NCBI GenBank assembly: GCA_039033855.1
Contig: JBCCBV010000002.1
Location: forward strand, 124,001 to 188,000
Source of the DNA: JBCCBV01 sp039033855
GTDB lineage: Bacteria; Planctomycetota; Phycisphaerae; Phycisphaerales; Phycisphaeraceae
Direction: 5' to 3'
Length of the DNA: 64,000 nucleotides
The translations under genes and the position numbers were made by a program. The notes beneath the pieces were generated by a model. The model was not told where the DNA came from. It saw only the letters and a list, made by a program, of their open reading frames with translations, and did not search any database. Of this stretch, positions 7,834 to 16,732 are shown one piece after another. Each line of letters starts with the position of its first letter. Positions within the stretch are counted from its first letter, which is position 1.

Positions 7834-9453
7834 ATGCCCAAACGCGTCCTGATCCTCGGTGCCGGTCCCGGCGGACTCGCCTCGGCCATGCTCCTGGCCA
7901 AGGCCGGGCTCGACGTCACCCTGGTCGAACGCCGGGACCAGCCCGGCGGCCGTACGTCCACCGTCACCCTGCCCAGCGAGCGCGGGGACTTCCGCTTCGA
8001 CCTGGGCCCGACCTTTTTCCTGTTCCCCCAAGTCCTGGCCGAACTGTTCGAAGCTTGCGACCTGCGCCTCGACCAGGCCGTCGAACTCACCCGGCTCGAC
8101 CCGCAGTACCGGCTGATCTTCGAGACCGGCGGCGACCTGCCCTGCACCGCCGACCCCGATGTCATGGCCGAGCGCATCGCCCGCATCAGCCCCGCCGACG
8201 TCGAGGGCTTCCGCCGATACCTGCTGGACAACCGAAAGAAGTTCTCGGCCTTTGCGCCCATCCTGCAGAAGCCCTGGTCGAGCCCGCTCCAGCTGCTCGA
8301 CCCCAAGCTGGCGGCCATGCTGCCCCTGGTGCGCCCCTGGGCCAGCGTCGATTCCGACCTGCGCAAACACTTTTCCGACCCGCGCATCCGACTCGCGTTT
8401 TCGTTCCAGAGCAAGTACCTGGGCATGAGCCCGTTCCAATGCCCGAGCCTGTTCACGATCTTGAGTTACCTGGAATATGACTACGGCGTCTGGCACCCCA
8501 CCGGCGGCTGCGGGGCCGTCAGCCGGGCCATGGCCCACGCCGCCGAATCGCTCGGCGTAGACATCCGCTACGAAGCGGAAGTCGCCGCGCTCAACTTCGA
8601 GGGCGCCGGCCGAGCCTGCACCGGCGTCACCCTGCAAGACGGCGAATCGATCGACGCCGACGCGCTGGTGCTCGGAGCCGACTTCGCCCACGCCATGCAC
8701 AAGCTCGTGCCCGACACACTCCGCAAGCGGTGGACCGACCGCAAGCTGGCCAAGAAGCGATACTCCTGCTCGACCTACATGCTCTACCTCGGCGTCGAAG
8801 GCACCTACGACACCGACCACCACAGCATCTTCCTGGCCGACGGCTATCAGCAGAACCTCCACGACATCGAGACCGGCCACGTGCTGTCCGACAACCCGTC
8901 GTGCTACGTCTGCAACCCCACCGTCACCGACCCCTCGATGGCGCCCGAAGGCTGCTCAGCGCTCTACGTGCTCGCCCCGGTTTCGCACGAGCACGCCAAC
9001 ATCGACTGGTCGCGCGACGAACCGGCTTTCCGCCAGCGCGTGCTCAAGCAACTCGGCAAGTTCGGGTTTGACGGCGTCGAAGACCGCATCGTGTGCGAGC
9101 GCACCATCACGCCCGTGGATTGGCGGAGCGACCTGCACATCTACCGCGGCGCCACGTTCAACCTGGCCCACAACCTGAAGCAGATGCTGCACCTCCGGCC
9201 GAACAACCGCTTCGAGGACCTGCAGAACGTCTACCTCACCGGCGGCGGCACGCACCCGGGCAGCGGCCTGCCGGTGATCTACGAATCGGCCCGCATCTCG
9301 TCGCGACTGCTGCTTCAAGACCTCGGCCTCGACGCGCAGTTCCTCGACGACACCATGCGCCCGCCCGCCCCCTGGGCCCCGGAGCCGGGCGTAGCCGTCG
9401 ATGCCACCGCGACGTCCGAAACAGCCGCGATCTCCGCCGGCGCCGGGGCCTGA
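7834..9453 (+). CDS. CrtI-family FAD-dependent carotenoid desaturase/oxidase (CrtN/CrtP type)
   Basis: A 539-residue amine-oxidase-like flavoprotein. An N-terminal FAD-binding Rossmann motif is clear (LILGAGPGGLASAMLLAKAG with VERRDQPGGRTST), and the C-terminal GGGTHPGSGLPVIYESARIS is the phytoene-desaturase-family signature. The middle segment FQSKYLGMSPFQCPSLFTIL is typical of carotenoid desaturases. It is the first gene of a five-gene set whose composition matches the C30 (squalene-route) carotenoid clusters known from planctomycetes and Staphylococcus, so the likely substrate is squalene, dehydrosqualene or a diapo-carotene. Which of the two CrtI-type enzymes here is CrtN and which is CrtP cannot be decided by eye. 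A -10-like TATCAT lies at 7751-7756. The ATG at 7834 is chosen by the conserved MPKRVLILGAG start; an in-frame ATG at 7723 would overlap the divergent gene's start. Confidence 0.82.
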   Translation: MPKRVLILGAGPGGLASAMLLAKAGLDVTLVERRDQPGGRTSTVTLPSERGDFRFDLGPTFFLFPQVLAELFEACDLRLDQAVELTRLDPQYRLIFETGGDLPCTADPDVMAERIARISPADVEGFRRYLLDNRKKFSAFAPILQKPWSSPLQLLDPKLAAMLPLVRPWASVDSDLRKHFSDPRIRLAFSFQSKYLGMSPFQCPSLFTILSYLEYDYGVWHPTGGCGAVSRAMAHAAESLGVDIRYEAEVAALNFEGAGRACTGVTLQDGESIDADALVLGADFAHAMHKLVPDTLRKRWTDRKLAKKRYSCSTYMLYLGVEGTYDTDHHSIFLADGYQQNLHDIETGHVLSDNPSCYVCNPTVTDPSMAPEGCSALYVLAPVSHEHANIDWSRDEPAFRQRVLKQLGKFGFDGVEDRIVCERTITPVDWRSDLHIYRGATFNLAHNLKQMLHLRPNNRFEDLQNVYLTGGGTHPGSGLPVIYESARISSRLLLQDLGLDAQFLDDTMRPPAPWAPEPGVAVDATATSETAAISAGAGA

Positions 9454-9455
9454 CC

Positions 9456-10919
9456 TTGCCGGTCCACGCCGAAAGGCCCACCGCCGCGCTCCGCCAAACC
9501 CTGGGCGTCTTGCGACGCTTCCGCCACCGCTTGGCTGAGTCGGCCGACGCGTACGTCGCGGCCGTGGGGCAGCACGACCGGCGTGGGCCCGGCGTCACCC
9601 TCTCCACCGAGGTCATCCCCCTCGCCGACGCTTGCTTGTTTCTTGAGCGCAGCGCCTATCGCCTGCTCCGTCCAAAGAAGCTCCGTAGCCGAAGACGTCC
9701 CTTGTGGCTGCTCGGCGTCGATGCGCAAGTCCGGCGCGAGCCCTACGGCCGGGTTGTCGTCATCGGCCCAGGGAACTTCCCCCTGTTTCTGCCAGGCGCA
9801 CAGGTCCTGCAAGCCCTCACCGCCGGCAACACGGTTGAGGTCAAACCCGCGCCCGGGTGCAGCGCTGCGATGCGGCTGCTGCGTGAGCAGCTCGTTGATT
9901 GCGGGCTCGCCCCCGAGCGCTTCACCGTGCTGGGCGAGTCGGTGCACCACGCCGAAGCCGCCGTCGACCGCGCTGACCTGGTCGTCGCGACCGGTTCGTT
10001 CGCCACCGGGCAGGCGATCCTCCGCCGGTGTGCCGAGCGGGCCACGCCCTGCCTGCTCGAGCTGTCGGGGTGCGACGCCATGGCCGTGCTCGACTCGGCC
10101 GACCTCGACGCCGCCGTGGCCAGCCTGTGCTTCGGCCTCGCTCTCAACGGCTCGCAGGTCTGCATCGCGCCCCGGCGGGTCTTCGTGGCGCCGACCGTTC
10201 TCGACGCGTTCTGCGACAAACTCCGCGCTGCGCTGCCCGCCCTGCCCAAAGCCCCCGTGCCGGGCCCGGCCCTGGCGTCGCTCCACACCTTGGCCGAGCA
10301 CCTGCGACCGCCGATCGCCAAACTTTTGTCGCCACAGCAGAAACCCGCCGACCCCATGGCGCCGATCGTCTGGCGGCTCACTGAGCGCGAGCACGCCGTC
10401 GGAGGCATTGACGTTTTTGCGCCGTGGGCGGTGGTATGCCCGGCGCCGCAAGAAGATGCGCAATGGCCCGAAGTTGTGCACCGCGGCGGCTACCGCCTGG
10501 GCGTATCGATCTGGGGCGAACGCCGCGCGGCCGAGGCCTTGGCCCACACGCTCGACGTGGGCAGCGTGGTCATCAACGACGTGGTCGCCCCCACCGCCGA
10601 CCCGCGCCTGCCGTTCGAGGGCCGTGGTCGCTCGGGCTACGGGCCGACGCGCGGCGCCGAGGGGCTGCTCGCCATGACCCGCACCCAGGCCGTATCCGCC
10701 CGGCGCCTACGGTTCTACCCACACTTCGACCCGCCGACGGATGCACAAGCGCAAGTGCTCCGGGCCGGGCTCCGACTCGCGCACGGATCGAGCCTCTTCC
10801 AACGGCTGGCCGCGATACCCTCCCTGATGCGAGCCGCCAGGCAAACCCGGGCCGACCCCAAGCCCGCCGACCCGAACGCAAACCCGACCGCAGACCCCGC
10901 GAAGGACGCCCCATCATGA
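9456..10919 (+). CDS. Aldehyde dehydrogenase of the carotenoid cluster (AldH type)
   Basis: A 487-residue NAD(P)-dependent aldehyde dehydrogenase. The catalytic Cys is in LNGSQVCIAPRRVFV (family GQ.C.A), and the general-base Glu is in CLLELSGCDAM (family ELGG). The cofactor-fold text GPGNFPLFLPGAQVLQAL and TVEVKPAPG is also clear. In C30 carotenoid pathways such an enzyme oxidises the terminal aldehyde made by CrtP to a carboxylic acid. The start is uncertain: TTG at 9456, two bases after the previous stop, is the first plausible codon and no strong Shine-Dalgarno is visible. The last 25 residues are a low-complexity tail rich in Ala, Asp and Pro. The stop overlaps the next ATG (ATGA). Confidence 0.82.
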   Translation: MPVHAERPTAALRQTLGVLRRFRHRLAESADAYVAAVGQHDRRGPGVTLSTEVIPLADACLFLERSAYRLLRPKKLRSRRRPLWLLGVDAQVRREPYGRVVVIGPGNFPLFLPGAQVLQALTAGNTVEVKPAPGCSAAMRLLREQLVDCGLAPERFTVLGESVHHAEAAVDRADLVVATGSFATGQAILRRCAERATPCLLELSGCDAMAVLDSADLDAAVASLCFGLALNGSQVCIAPRRVFVAPTVLDAFCDKLRAALPALPKAPVPGPALASLHTLAEHLRPPIAKLLSPQQKPADPMAPIVWRLTEREHAVGGIDVFAPWAVVCPAPQEDAQWPEVVHRGGYRLGVSIWGERRAAEALAHTLDVGSVVINDVVAPTADPRLPFEGRGRSGYGPTRGAEGLLAMTRTQAVSARRLRFYPHFDPPTDAQAQVLRAGLRLAHGSSLFQRLAAIPSLMRAARQTRADPKPADPNANPTADPAKDAPS

Positions 10920-12646
10920 CCCCACCCCCGCCCCCGGAATCGGCCACCCTCGACGCGCCGACAGGTCCAACAACCCCGGACATGCCCGCGCACCTCGCCA
11001 ACCGCATCGACGCCGATCCGCAAGCCGCGCAACCCACTGAGAATCCCAAGAACGTTGTTGTCGTCGGCGGAGGCCTGGGCGGGCTGGCCGCGGCCTGCAC
11101 GCTCGCCGGTCGTGGGCACAAGGTCACGCTGGTCGAGGCCAACCCCTGGGTCGGCGGCAAGGCCGCGCAGCTCTGGGGCGACCCCAGCACCGGCGAATCG
11201 TGGGAAACCTCCTACGAGCCCGCCGCCCAGGCCCGACGCGGCGACCCGTCCGCCCCCCGCTACCGCTTCGACATGGGCCCGACCATCCTCACCGTGCCCC
11301 GCGTGCTCAAGCGCATCTTCGGCGAGGCCGGCCAAGCGATCGAAGACCACCTCGAGCTCATCAACCTCGACCCGCAGTGGCGCTGCTTCTTCGACTACGG
11401 CGGCGTGCTCGACCTCCGCCAACGCGTCGACGACATGCGGCAAGAGCTTGAGCGCTTCGCAGGCCCGGGCACGCCCGCGGACCTGGCCGACCGCTACGCC
11501 GGCTTCATCCAGTACGCCGAGCGGCTACACCGCATCAGCGACCAGTTCTTCTTCTGGAAGTCCGTCGGCGGGTTGAAAGACATCTTCGAGCTGGGCAACA
11601 GCTTCGACGCCGGCACGCTGGGCGACGTGTTGGCCATGCGCATGGGGCGCAGCGTGGCCAGCACCATCCGCAAGCACGTACCCGAGCCGCGCGTGGCGCA
11701 GATGCTCGACCACTTCACGCAATACGTCGGGTCGAGCCCCTACGGCAGCCCGGCGATCCTCTGCTCCATCGCCAGCATGCAAGTGCACGAGGGCGTGTGG
11801 TACCCCAAGGGCGGCACCCGGGCCGTGCCCGAAGCCCTGGCGAAGCTGGCGGAATCGCTCGGCGTGACCTTCCGCACCAACAGCCCGGTCGAGCGCATCG
11901 GCCTCGAAAACGGCAAAGTCACCGGCGTCGAACTCGCCTCGGGCGAGCGCCTGACCGCCGACTGCGTCGTCTCTAACGCCGACGCCATCCGCACCCAGCA
12001 CGAGCTGCTCAACGGCGAAGACACCGGCGGCAAGCAACAGCCCGGCGACCGCGAACCCGCTTGCTCCGGCGTGGTGCTCTACCTCGGCCTGAAGAAACGC
12101 TACGAACACCTGGCCCACCACGGCTTTGTGTTCTCAAAAGACCCGGAACAAGAGTTCCACCACATCTACGAGCTCGGCGAACCCGCGCCCGACCCCACCT
12201 GCTACCTGGCCGCCACCGCACGCACCGAGCCCGAAACCACACCGCCCGGCGGCGAGGCGCTTTACGTCCTGGTCCACACCCCCTACCTCCACGCCCACCA
12301 CAACTGGGCCCGCACCGGCGAGCTCTACACCACCTACCGAAAGACCATCCTCAACAAGCTTGAGCGCACCGCCGGGCTGGAAGGCCTTGAAGACAACATC
12401 GCCTTCGAGCGCGCCCTGACCCCGCAAGACATCCACGACCGCTACCGCGTGCTCAACGGCGCCATCTACGGCCTGGCGAGCCACGGCACGTTTACCGGCG
12501 CCTTCAAGCCCGCCAACCGCAGCCCGCTGGCCAAAGGCCTCTACTTAGCGGGAGGGTCCGCCCACCCCGGCGCCGGCATGCCCATGGCCCTGATGTCCGG
12601 CTGGATCGCCGCGGACAGCCTCGATCAAGACGCAAACAAGTCCTGA
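10916..12646 (+). CDS. CrtI-family FAD-dependent carotenoid oxidase/desaturase, second copy
   Basis: A 576-residue flavoprotein related to the first cluster gene. A disordered Pro/Thr-rich leader of about 45 residues comes before VVVVGGGLGGLAAACTLAGR and VEANPWVGGKAA, the FAD-binding motif. PKGGTRAVPEALAKLAESLG and the C-terminal GGSAHPGAGMPMALMSGWI are phytoene-desaturase-type signatures. The pair resembles CrtN and CrtP, where one enzyme desaturates the C30 chain and the other oxidises its end; assignment is open. ATG overlaps the AldH stop as ATGA with GAAGGA upstream, so expression is translationally coupled. A run of about 20 residues between FRFDMGP-like text and the FAD motif (TSYEPAAQARRGDPSAPRY) is an extra loop relative to its sister. 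Confidence 0.82.
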   Translation: MTPPPPPESATLDAPTGPTTPDMPAHLANRIDADPQAAQPTENPKNVVVVGGGLGGLAAACTLAGRGHKVTLVEANPWVGGKAAQLWGDPSTGESWETSYEPAAQARRGDPSAPRYRFDMGPTILTVPRVLKRIFGEAGQAIEDHLELINLDPQWRCFFDYGGVLDLRQRVDDMRQELERFAGPGTPADLADRYAGFIQYAERLHRISDQFFFWKSVGGLKDIFELGNSFDAGTLGDVLAMRMGRSVASTIRKHVPEPRVAQMLDHFTQYVGSSPYGSPAILCSIASMQVHEGVWYPKGGTRAVPEALAKLAESLGVTFRTNSPVERIGLENGKVTGVELASGERLTADCVVSNADAIRTQHELLNGEDTGGKQQPGDREPACSGVVLYLGLKKRYEHLAHHGFVFSKDPEQEFHHIYELGEPAPDPTCYLAATARTEPETTPPGGEALYVLVHTPYLHAHHNWARTGELYTTYRKTILNKLERTAGLEGLEDNIAFERALTPQDIHDRYRVLNGAIYGLASHGTFTGAFKPANRSPLAKGLYLAGGSAHPGAGMPMALMSGWIAADSLDQDANKS

Positions 12647-12684
12647 CGCGCAACAATCCGTCACCCCTCTAGAACTTCCCGCCC

Positions 12685-13536
12685 ATGGCCGGCAAACATC
12701 CACGCGAGACCCCGCGCGACCCCATCGCTCGGCGGAACGCCTGGCTCAACGAGAAGTTCCTGCGCTACAGCCAGCGTCTGGTCCGCAGGCGGTTCCACGC
12801 CGTCCGCATGCTCGAGCCGGGTGAGGGCTTGTCTATCGAGGACGCGCGTCCATCCCAACCGCCGACTTCGACGGACTCCGATGTCCCGAGCGTGCACACG
12901 GCCGTGTACCTGAACCACCCGTCGTGGTGGGACCCGATGGCGGCCGTCGTTGTGGCCCGGGCGATGTTCCGCGATCAGCAGCACTACGCGCCGATCGACG
13001 CCGACATGCTCGCGGCCTACCCGCTGCTCGACCGGTTTGGCTTCTTCGGCGTCGACCGCGGCTCGCCACGCGGCGCCGCGGCGTTCTTCCGCACCAGCTC
13101 GCGCATCCTCGAAGACCCCGGCCGGATGCTCTGGCTGACCGCCCAGGGCCGCTTCGCCGACGTACGCGACCGCCCCGTCGGCCTGATGCCCGGCCTGGCC
13201 CACCTGGCCCGCCGACTGCCCGGCCTGCAAGCCCGGCCGCTCGCCGTCGAGTACGGCTTCTGGGAACAGAGCAAGCCCGAGATGTTCCTGAGCCTCGGCG
13301 ACCCGGTCGGCCCGCCCCCCGACCCGAGTTCGACCGAGGCCTGGTCGGTCGCCCTCGAAGCCGCGATCACCCAACAGATGGACGCCCTAAGCGACGCCGT
13401 GCGATCGCGCGACCCCGACCGATTTACCACGCTCAACGCCGGGCGATCGGGTGTCGGGGGCGCCTATGATCTCGGAAGGCGTTTCGTCGCCTGGGCCCGC
13501 GGCAAGCGGTTTACCCCCGACCACGGACGGTCTTGA
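12685..13536 (+). CDS. PlsC-type acyltransferase of the carotenoid cluster (CrtO-like)
   Basis: A 283-residue lysophospholipid-acyltransferase-fold protein. Motif I, NHPSWWDP (family NHxxxxD), holds the catalytic His and Asp; FFGVDRGSPRG and LWLTAQGRFADVRDRP stand at motifs II and III, the latter replacing the usual EGTR. PLAVEYGFWEQSKPEMF is the motif IV region. In staphyloxanthin-type pathways an acyltransferase at this position esterifies the glycosylated carotenoid with a fatty acid; that role is inferred from context. The gene lies 38 bp after the CrtI-type gene and just before the glycosyltransferase. Confidence 0.75.
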   Translation: MAGKHPRETPRDPIARRNAWLNEKFLRYSQRLVRRRFHAVRMLEPGEGLSIEDARPSQPPTSTDSDVPSVHTAVYLNHPSWWDPMAAVVVARAMFRDQQHYAPIDADMLAAYPLLDRFGFFGVDRGSPRGAAAFFRTSSRILEDPGRMLWLTAQGRFADVRDRPVGLMPGLAHLARRLPGLQARPLAVEYGFWEQSKPEMFLSLGDPVGPPPDPSSTEAWSVALEAAITQQMDALSDAVRSRDPDRFTTLNAGRSGVGGAYDLGRRFVAWARGKRFTPDHGRS

Positions 13537-13562
13537 TTGCCCTGTTTTCTTGGGAAGGTCGG

Positions 13563-14738
13563 ATGGTTCTCCAAACGATTGTTTATGCCGTGCTCATCCT
13601 GGCCGCGCTGCCGCTGGGCATGACGGTCTGGAACCTGGTGCTCTACCGCCCGCCCGCCCCCGGCGGCGGGCACGCGCGCAAAGAGGTCGAGCCAGACACG
13701 CCCGGGGTTCCCAAGGTTTCGGTCCTGATCCCGGCTCGGGATGAAGAGGCCGGCATCGCCGACGCCCTCCGCGCCGCCGCCGCCTCCGCTGACGGCGTAG
13801 ACGCCGAGTTCCTCGTCCTAGACGACCAATCGACCGACCGAACGCCTGAAATCGTCACCAAACTGGCTCAAGAGGACCCGCGCATCCGCCTCGAAAGTTC
13901 CAATCCGCTTCCAGAAGGCTGGTGCGGCAAGCAGCACGCCTGCTGGCAACTGGCCCAGCGCGCCCAACACGACACGCTGGTTTGGATCGACGCCGATGTC
14001 CGCCTGGAGCCCGGCGCCCTGCTGGCGGTTTCACACCAACTCCAGCGCTCCGGCGCGGGGCTGGTGTCCGGCGTGCCGCGCCAAGAAACCGGAACCCTCG
14101 CCGAGCGGCTGATCGTGCACCTGATCCCGCTGGTCCTGCTGGGCTACCTGCCCATGGCGATGATGCGGCGATCGACCTCGCCGGGCTTCGGCGCCGGGTG
14201 CGGGCAGCTGTTTGTCGCCGACCGGGCCGCCTACGAAACCGCCCAGGGCCACGCCGCGCCGACCGTCCGCGCCTCGATGCACGACGGCGTCACCCTGCCC
14301 CGGGCCTTCCGCCTGGCCGAACAAAAGACCGACTTGTTCGACGCCACCCCCGTCGCCCGCTGCCGGATGTACCGCGGCCTGGGCGAAACCTGGCGCGGCT
14401 TCGCCAAGAACGCCACCGAGGGCATGGCCACGCCCGGCGCCATCGGTGTCTGGACCGTGCTGCTGCTCGGAGGCCACGTGCTGCCTTCGGTCTTGTTCGC
14501 GCTGTGGGCCCTCGGCGTCGACGCGCTCGCGCCGCACGGGCGGTGGATCGTCAAAGCCTTCGGCATGGCCGGACTCCTGAGCGTGTTGCTCGCGGTGCGC
14601 TTCCGCCAAGGCTGGCAAGCCGCGCTGCTCCGGCCCGGCGGGGTGATCCTGCTCGTCGCCATCCAGTGGTACGCGCTCGGCCGAAAGCTCCGCGGACACC
14701 GCCCCGCTTGGCGCGGCCGCGACTACGCCGCGGGGTGA
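13563..14738 (+). CDS. crtQ: Family 2 glycosyltransferase of the carotenoid cluster (CrtQ-like)
   Basis: A 391-residue membrane-bound GT2 enzyme. A transmembrane helix occupies residues 3-25; the catalytic domain follows with VSVLIPARDEEAGI, FLVLDDQSTDRT (first Asp pair) and VWIDADVRLEPGAL (DxD-type metal site). PEGWCGKQHACWQLA is characteristic of CrtQ/HpnB-like transferases. Three more hydrophobic helices lie after residue 290. Its likely job is transfer of a sugar to the carboxyl end of a C30 carotenoid, preceding acylation. ATG 13563 is chosen because GGGAAGG lies just upstream; a TTG at 13533, overlapping the previous stop, is an alternative. It closes the operon. Confidence 0.75.
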   Translation: MVLQTIVYAVLILAALPLGMTVWNLVLYRPPAPGGGHARKEVEPDTPGVPKVSVLIPARDEEAGIADALRAAAASADGVDAEFLVLDDQSTDRTPEIVTKLAQEDPRIRLESSNPLPEGWCGKQHACWQLAQRAQHDTLVWIDADVRLEPGALLAVSHQLQRSGAGLVSGVPRQETGTLAERLIVHLIPLVLLGYLPMAMMRRSTSPGFGAGCGQLFVADRAAYETAQGHAAPTVRASMHDGVTLPRAFRLAEQKTDLFDATPVARCRMYRGLGETWRGFAKNATEGMATPGAIGVWTVLLLGGHVLPSVLFALWALGVDALAPHGRWIVKAFGMAGLLSVLLAVRFRQGWQAALLRPGGVILLVAIQWYALGRKLRGHRPAWRGRDYAAG

Positions 14739-14753
14739 GAGCTCACTAGGAGT

Positions 14754-15746
14754 TCAATCCTGCAACGCTTGGGATTGAGCTTTTGCCTTGTCCAGATAGG
14801 AGTCGGCTTGAAGCTCTCGCTCGATCTGTATGATTCGAGCAAGATCACGCTCGCCGCGACTCCAAGCGAATCCTCCCATAAATTGCAAAGTTTCGATCAT
14901 GTCTACGTATTGCTGCCGGCCTAGACGTTTTGCTGCGGCAGTTAACATTCCGGGATCAACTTGATGATCTGCCGCCAACTCGCGCAAGTCTTGGTCCACT
15001 TCCTCAACGGTCCGCACATCGCGATAGCCAAAACTCCGTTGTGATCGCTTAAGGGGATCACTCTGCAACCACCGTTCCACGTTCTGGGCCCGGCTAGGAC
15101 GGGGCCCATCAGAGACAGCAATCGCGAAGCCTGTACTGGAGAGGTAACTGAAATCACTCCAAAAGACCTGCTCGACAGGGTCCTGGGCCATGATGGCCTG
15201 CTGCCGCTCCCACCCGAGCTCACGGATTGTGGCGTACGGAAGACCGTCGCGCTCAAGTACCTTCATGGCTGGCAGTTGATCCAAAGCGGTCAAGGTCAGA
15301 AAGAGCTTCTCCCGCTCGAGCCGCAACTCTGCCTGCCGTGCCACTTCGGCAAGCTCAGGAATCAAACGAAGCGCTGGGTCCGGGCCGCCCGTGGCCTGAT
15401 TCACCGCACGATCAATTGCCGTATCGGACAACTGCTCATACTCTGCGAGTTGACGCTGCCAAGCAGTACGGATCGGCAAGAACGCGTGGGGCGAAAACTC
15501 CGTGAGCACGCTGTAGCGATACACGTCGGGTTGGCTCGCCAGCGGCTCGCCCTGCCGGGTACCCGACTCCTCATCGACCGGCTGCGTCACGGGTGCCGTG
15601 TCCTGAGCCTGTTGGTCGTCGGCAGGCTGGGTCTGCGGCGACTGGAGTAACTCAAACCCACCGTTATCCCCAAAGCCCTGCGCACATACCACCCCATCAC
15701 CCACCAAGCACACCGCCGCCACGCCCAGCCAAACAAATCGTTTCAT
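14754..15746 (-). CDS. Secreted protein of unknown function, paralogue of the next gene
   Basis: A 330-residue protein with a clear signal peptide (MKRFVWLGVAAVCLVGDGVV, cut near CAQG). The mature part starts with a Gln/Thr/Pro-rich linker and continues as charged helical text. I do not recognise a family. It aligns by eye with the product of 15794-16732: EQVFWSDF versus ERAFWTDS, and VDQDLRELAADHQV versus LDAQLRQIAAGYGL, in the same order. Its codons are visibly less GC-rich than those of its paralogue and of the window in general, hinting at a different history. It is the last gene of a run headed by pdxH. Confidence 0.65.
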   Translation of the reverse strand: MKRFVWLGVAAVCLVGDGVVCAQGFGDNGGFELLQSPQTQPADDQQAQDTAPVTQPVDEESGTRQGEPLASQPDVYRYSVLTEFSPHAFLPIRTAWQRQLAEYEQLSDTAIDRAVNQATGGPDPALRLIPELAEVARQAELRLEREKLFLTLTALDQLPAMKVLERDGLPYATIRELGWERQQAIMAQDPVEQVFWSDFSYLSSTGFAIAVSDGPRPSRAQNVERWLQSDPLKRSQRSFGYRDVRTVEEVDQDLRELAADHQVDPGMLTAAAKRLGRQQYVDMIETLQFMGGFAWSRGERDLARIIQIERELQADSYLDKAKAQSQALQD

Positions 15747-15793
15747 CTCAAGCTCCCGGGAAGGTCTTCGGATCGTCACACCCGTGCTACGGC

Positions 15794-16732
15794 CTACTCG
15801 GCCGACGGTTCAGCCGCGTCTATCCCGACGGCTTGCTCCGCCGGTTCCGCAGCGCGCTCGGCCTGGAACCGCCGATTCCGCAGCGCCTTGCCCGCGAGGT
15901 CGGCCAAGCGGTGGGCCTCGGCCACTTCGGCTGGCGTCAGCGCACTCATGATCCCGAACGTGTAGTCGGCGGTCGCCACCCAGCCGCCCTTGTCGGCGAT
16001 CACGTCTACGTGCCGCCAGGCCAGGCCGTAGCCCGCGGCAATCTGGCGGAGCTGCGCGTCGAGCTCGGCAGGGTCTTTCAGGTTCATCTCGAAGGCCGCG
16101 ATGTAAATCTCCACCGGCCCCGCGTCGTCGGCAACCGGGTGCCCGGCCTCGGCGAGCGAGTCACGCATCGGGTCCAGCTGCGCATCGTCTGCCGGCATGT
16201 GCCCGACCATCGAACGCATCGAATCGGTCCAAAACGCCCGTTCGATCGGCTCGGCCCACTGCCGAGCGGTCATGCGGTCTCTGCCGATGGACCGGATCTT
16301 CTGCATGGGCGCCCCGGCGCTTCGGATCGTGCTCTCGGCGGTGAGAAAAGCCTGGGTGTGGTCGTCGAGCGTCCGCTTGACTTCGCGGTAGCGCAGCTCG
16401 GCCTCGCGCAGACGCGGGTCGGCCTGGTAAGCGGCGATCGCCAGGTCAAACGCTGTTTGCTCGCGCTCGGCGACTTCCGCTTGGAGCTCGGCGATCGTCA
16501 TCCGATCCCAGTACCAGCGCGCATCGAGCTCGCGCTGCACGCGGGCCCGGGCGGCTTCGGTCTTGGCGTAGCCGGTCCACTTGGGCGGGCCGTCTTCTTC
16601 AACCCCCGCTTCGACCCGAGCCTCCACCGCGGGCTGCGTGTCGGGCGCCGTGTGCTGCGCCGTGGTCGGGAACACGCCCGGCGCCAGCAAGCACGATGCG
16701 CAAGCCACACCGTAGATCAGGGTCGTCTTCAT
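15794..16732 (-). CDS. Secreted protein of unknown function, paralogue of the previous gene
   Basis: A 312-residue exported protein. The signal peptide is MKTTLIYGVACASCLLAPGV, with cleavage probably near FPTTAQ. A helical region with heptad-like charged text (LDARWYWDRMTIAELQAEVA and on) suggests coiled coil over residues 60-130. No known domain is recognised. Start ATG at 16732 overlaps the pdxH stop (ATGA), so it is translationally coupled to pdxH, although no functional link to vitamin B6 is evident. See the neighbouring paralogue for matching motifs. Confidence 0.65.
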   Translation of the reverse strand: MKTTLIYGVACASCLLAPGVFPTTAQHTAPDTQPAVEARVEAGVEEDGPPKWTGYAKTEAARARVQRELDARWYWDRMTIAELQAEVAEREQTAFDLAIAAYQADPRLREAELRYREVKRTLDDHTQAFLTAESTIRSAGAPMQKIRSIGRDRMTARQWAEPIERAFWTDSMRSMVGHMPADDAQLDPMRDSLAEAGHPVADDAGPVEIYIAAFEMNLKDPAELDAQLRQIAAGYGLAWRHVDVIADKGGWVATADYTFGIMSALTPAEVAEAHRLADLAGKALRNRRFQAERAAEPAEQAVGIDAAEPSAE

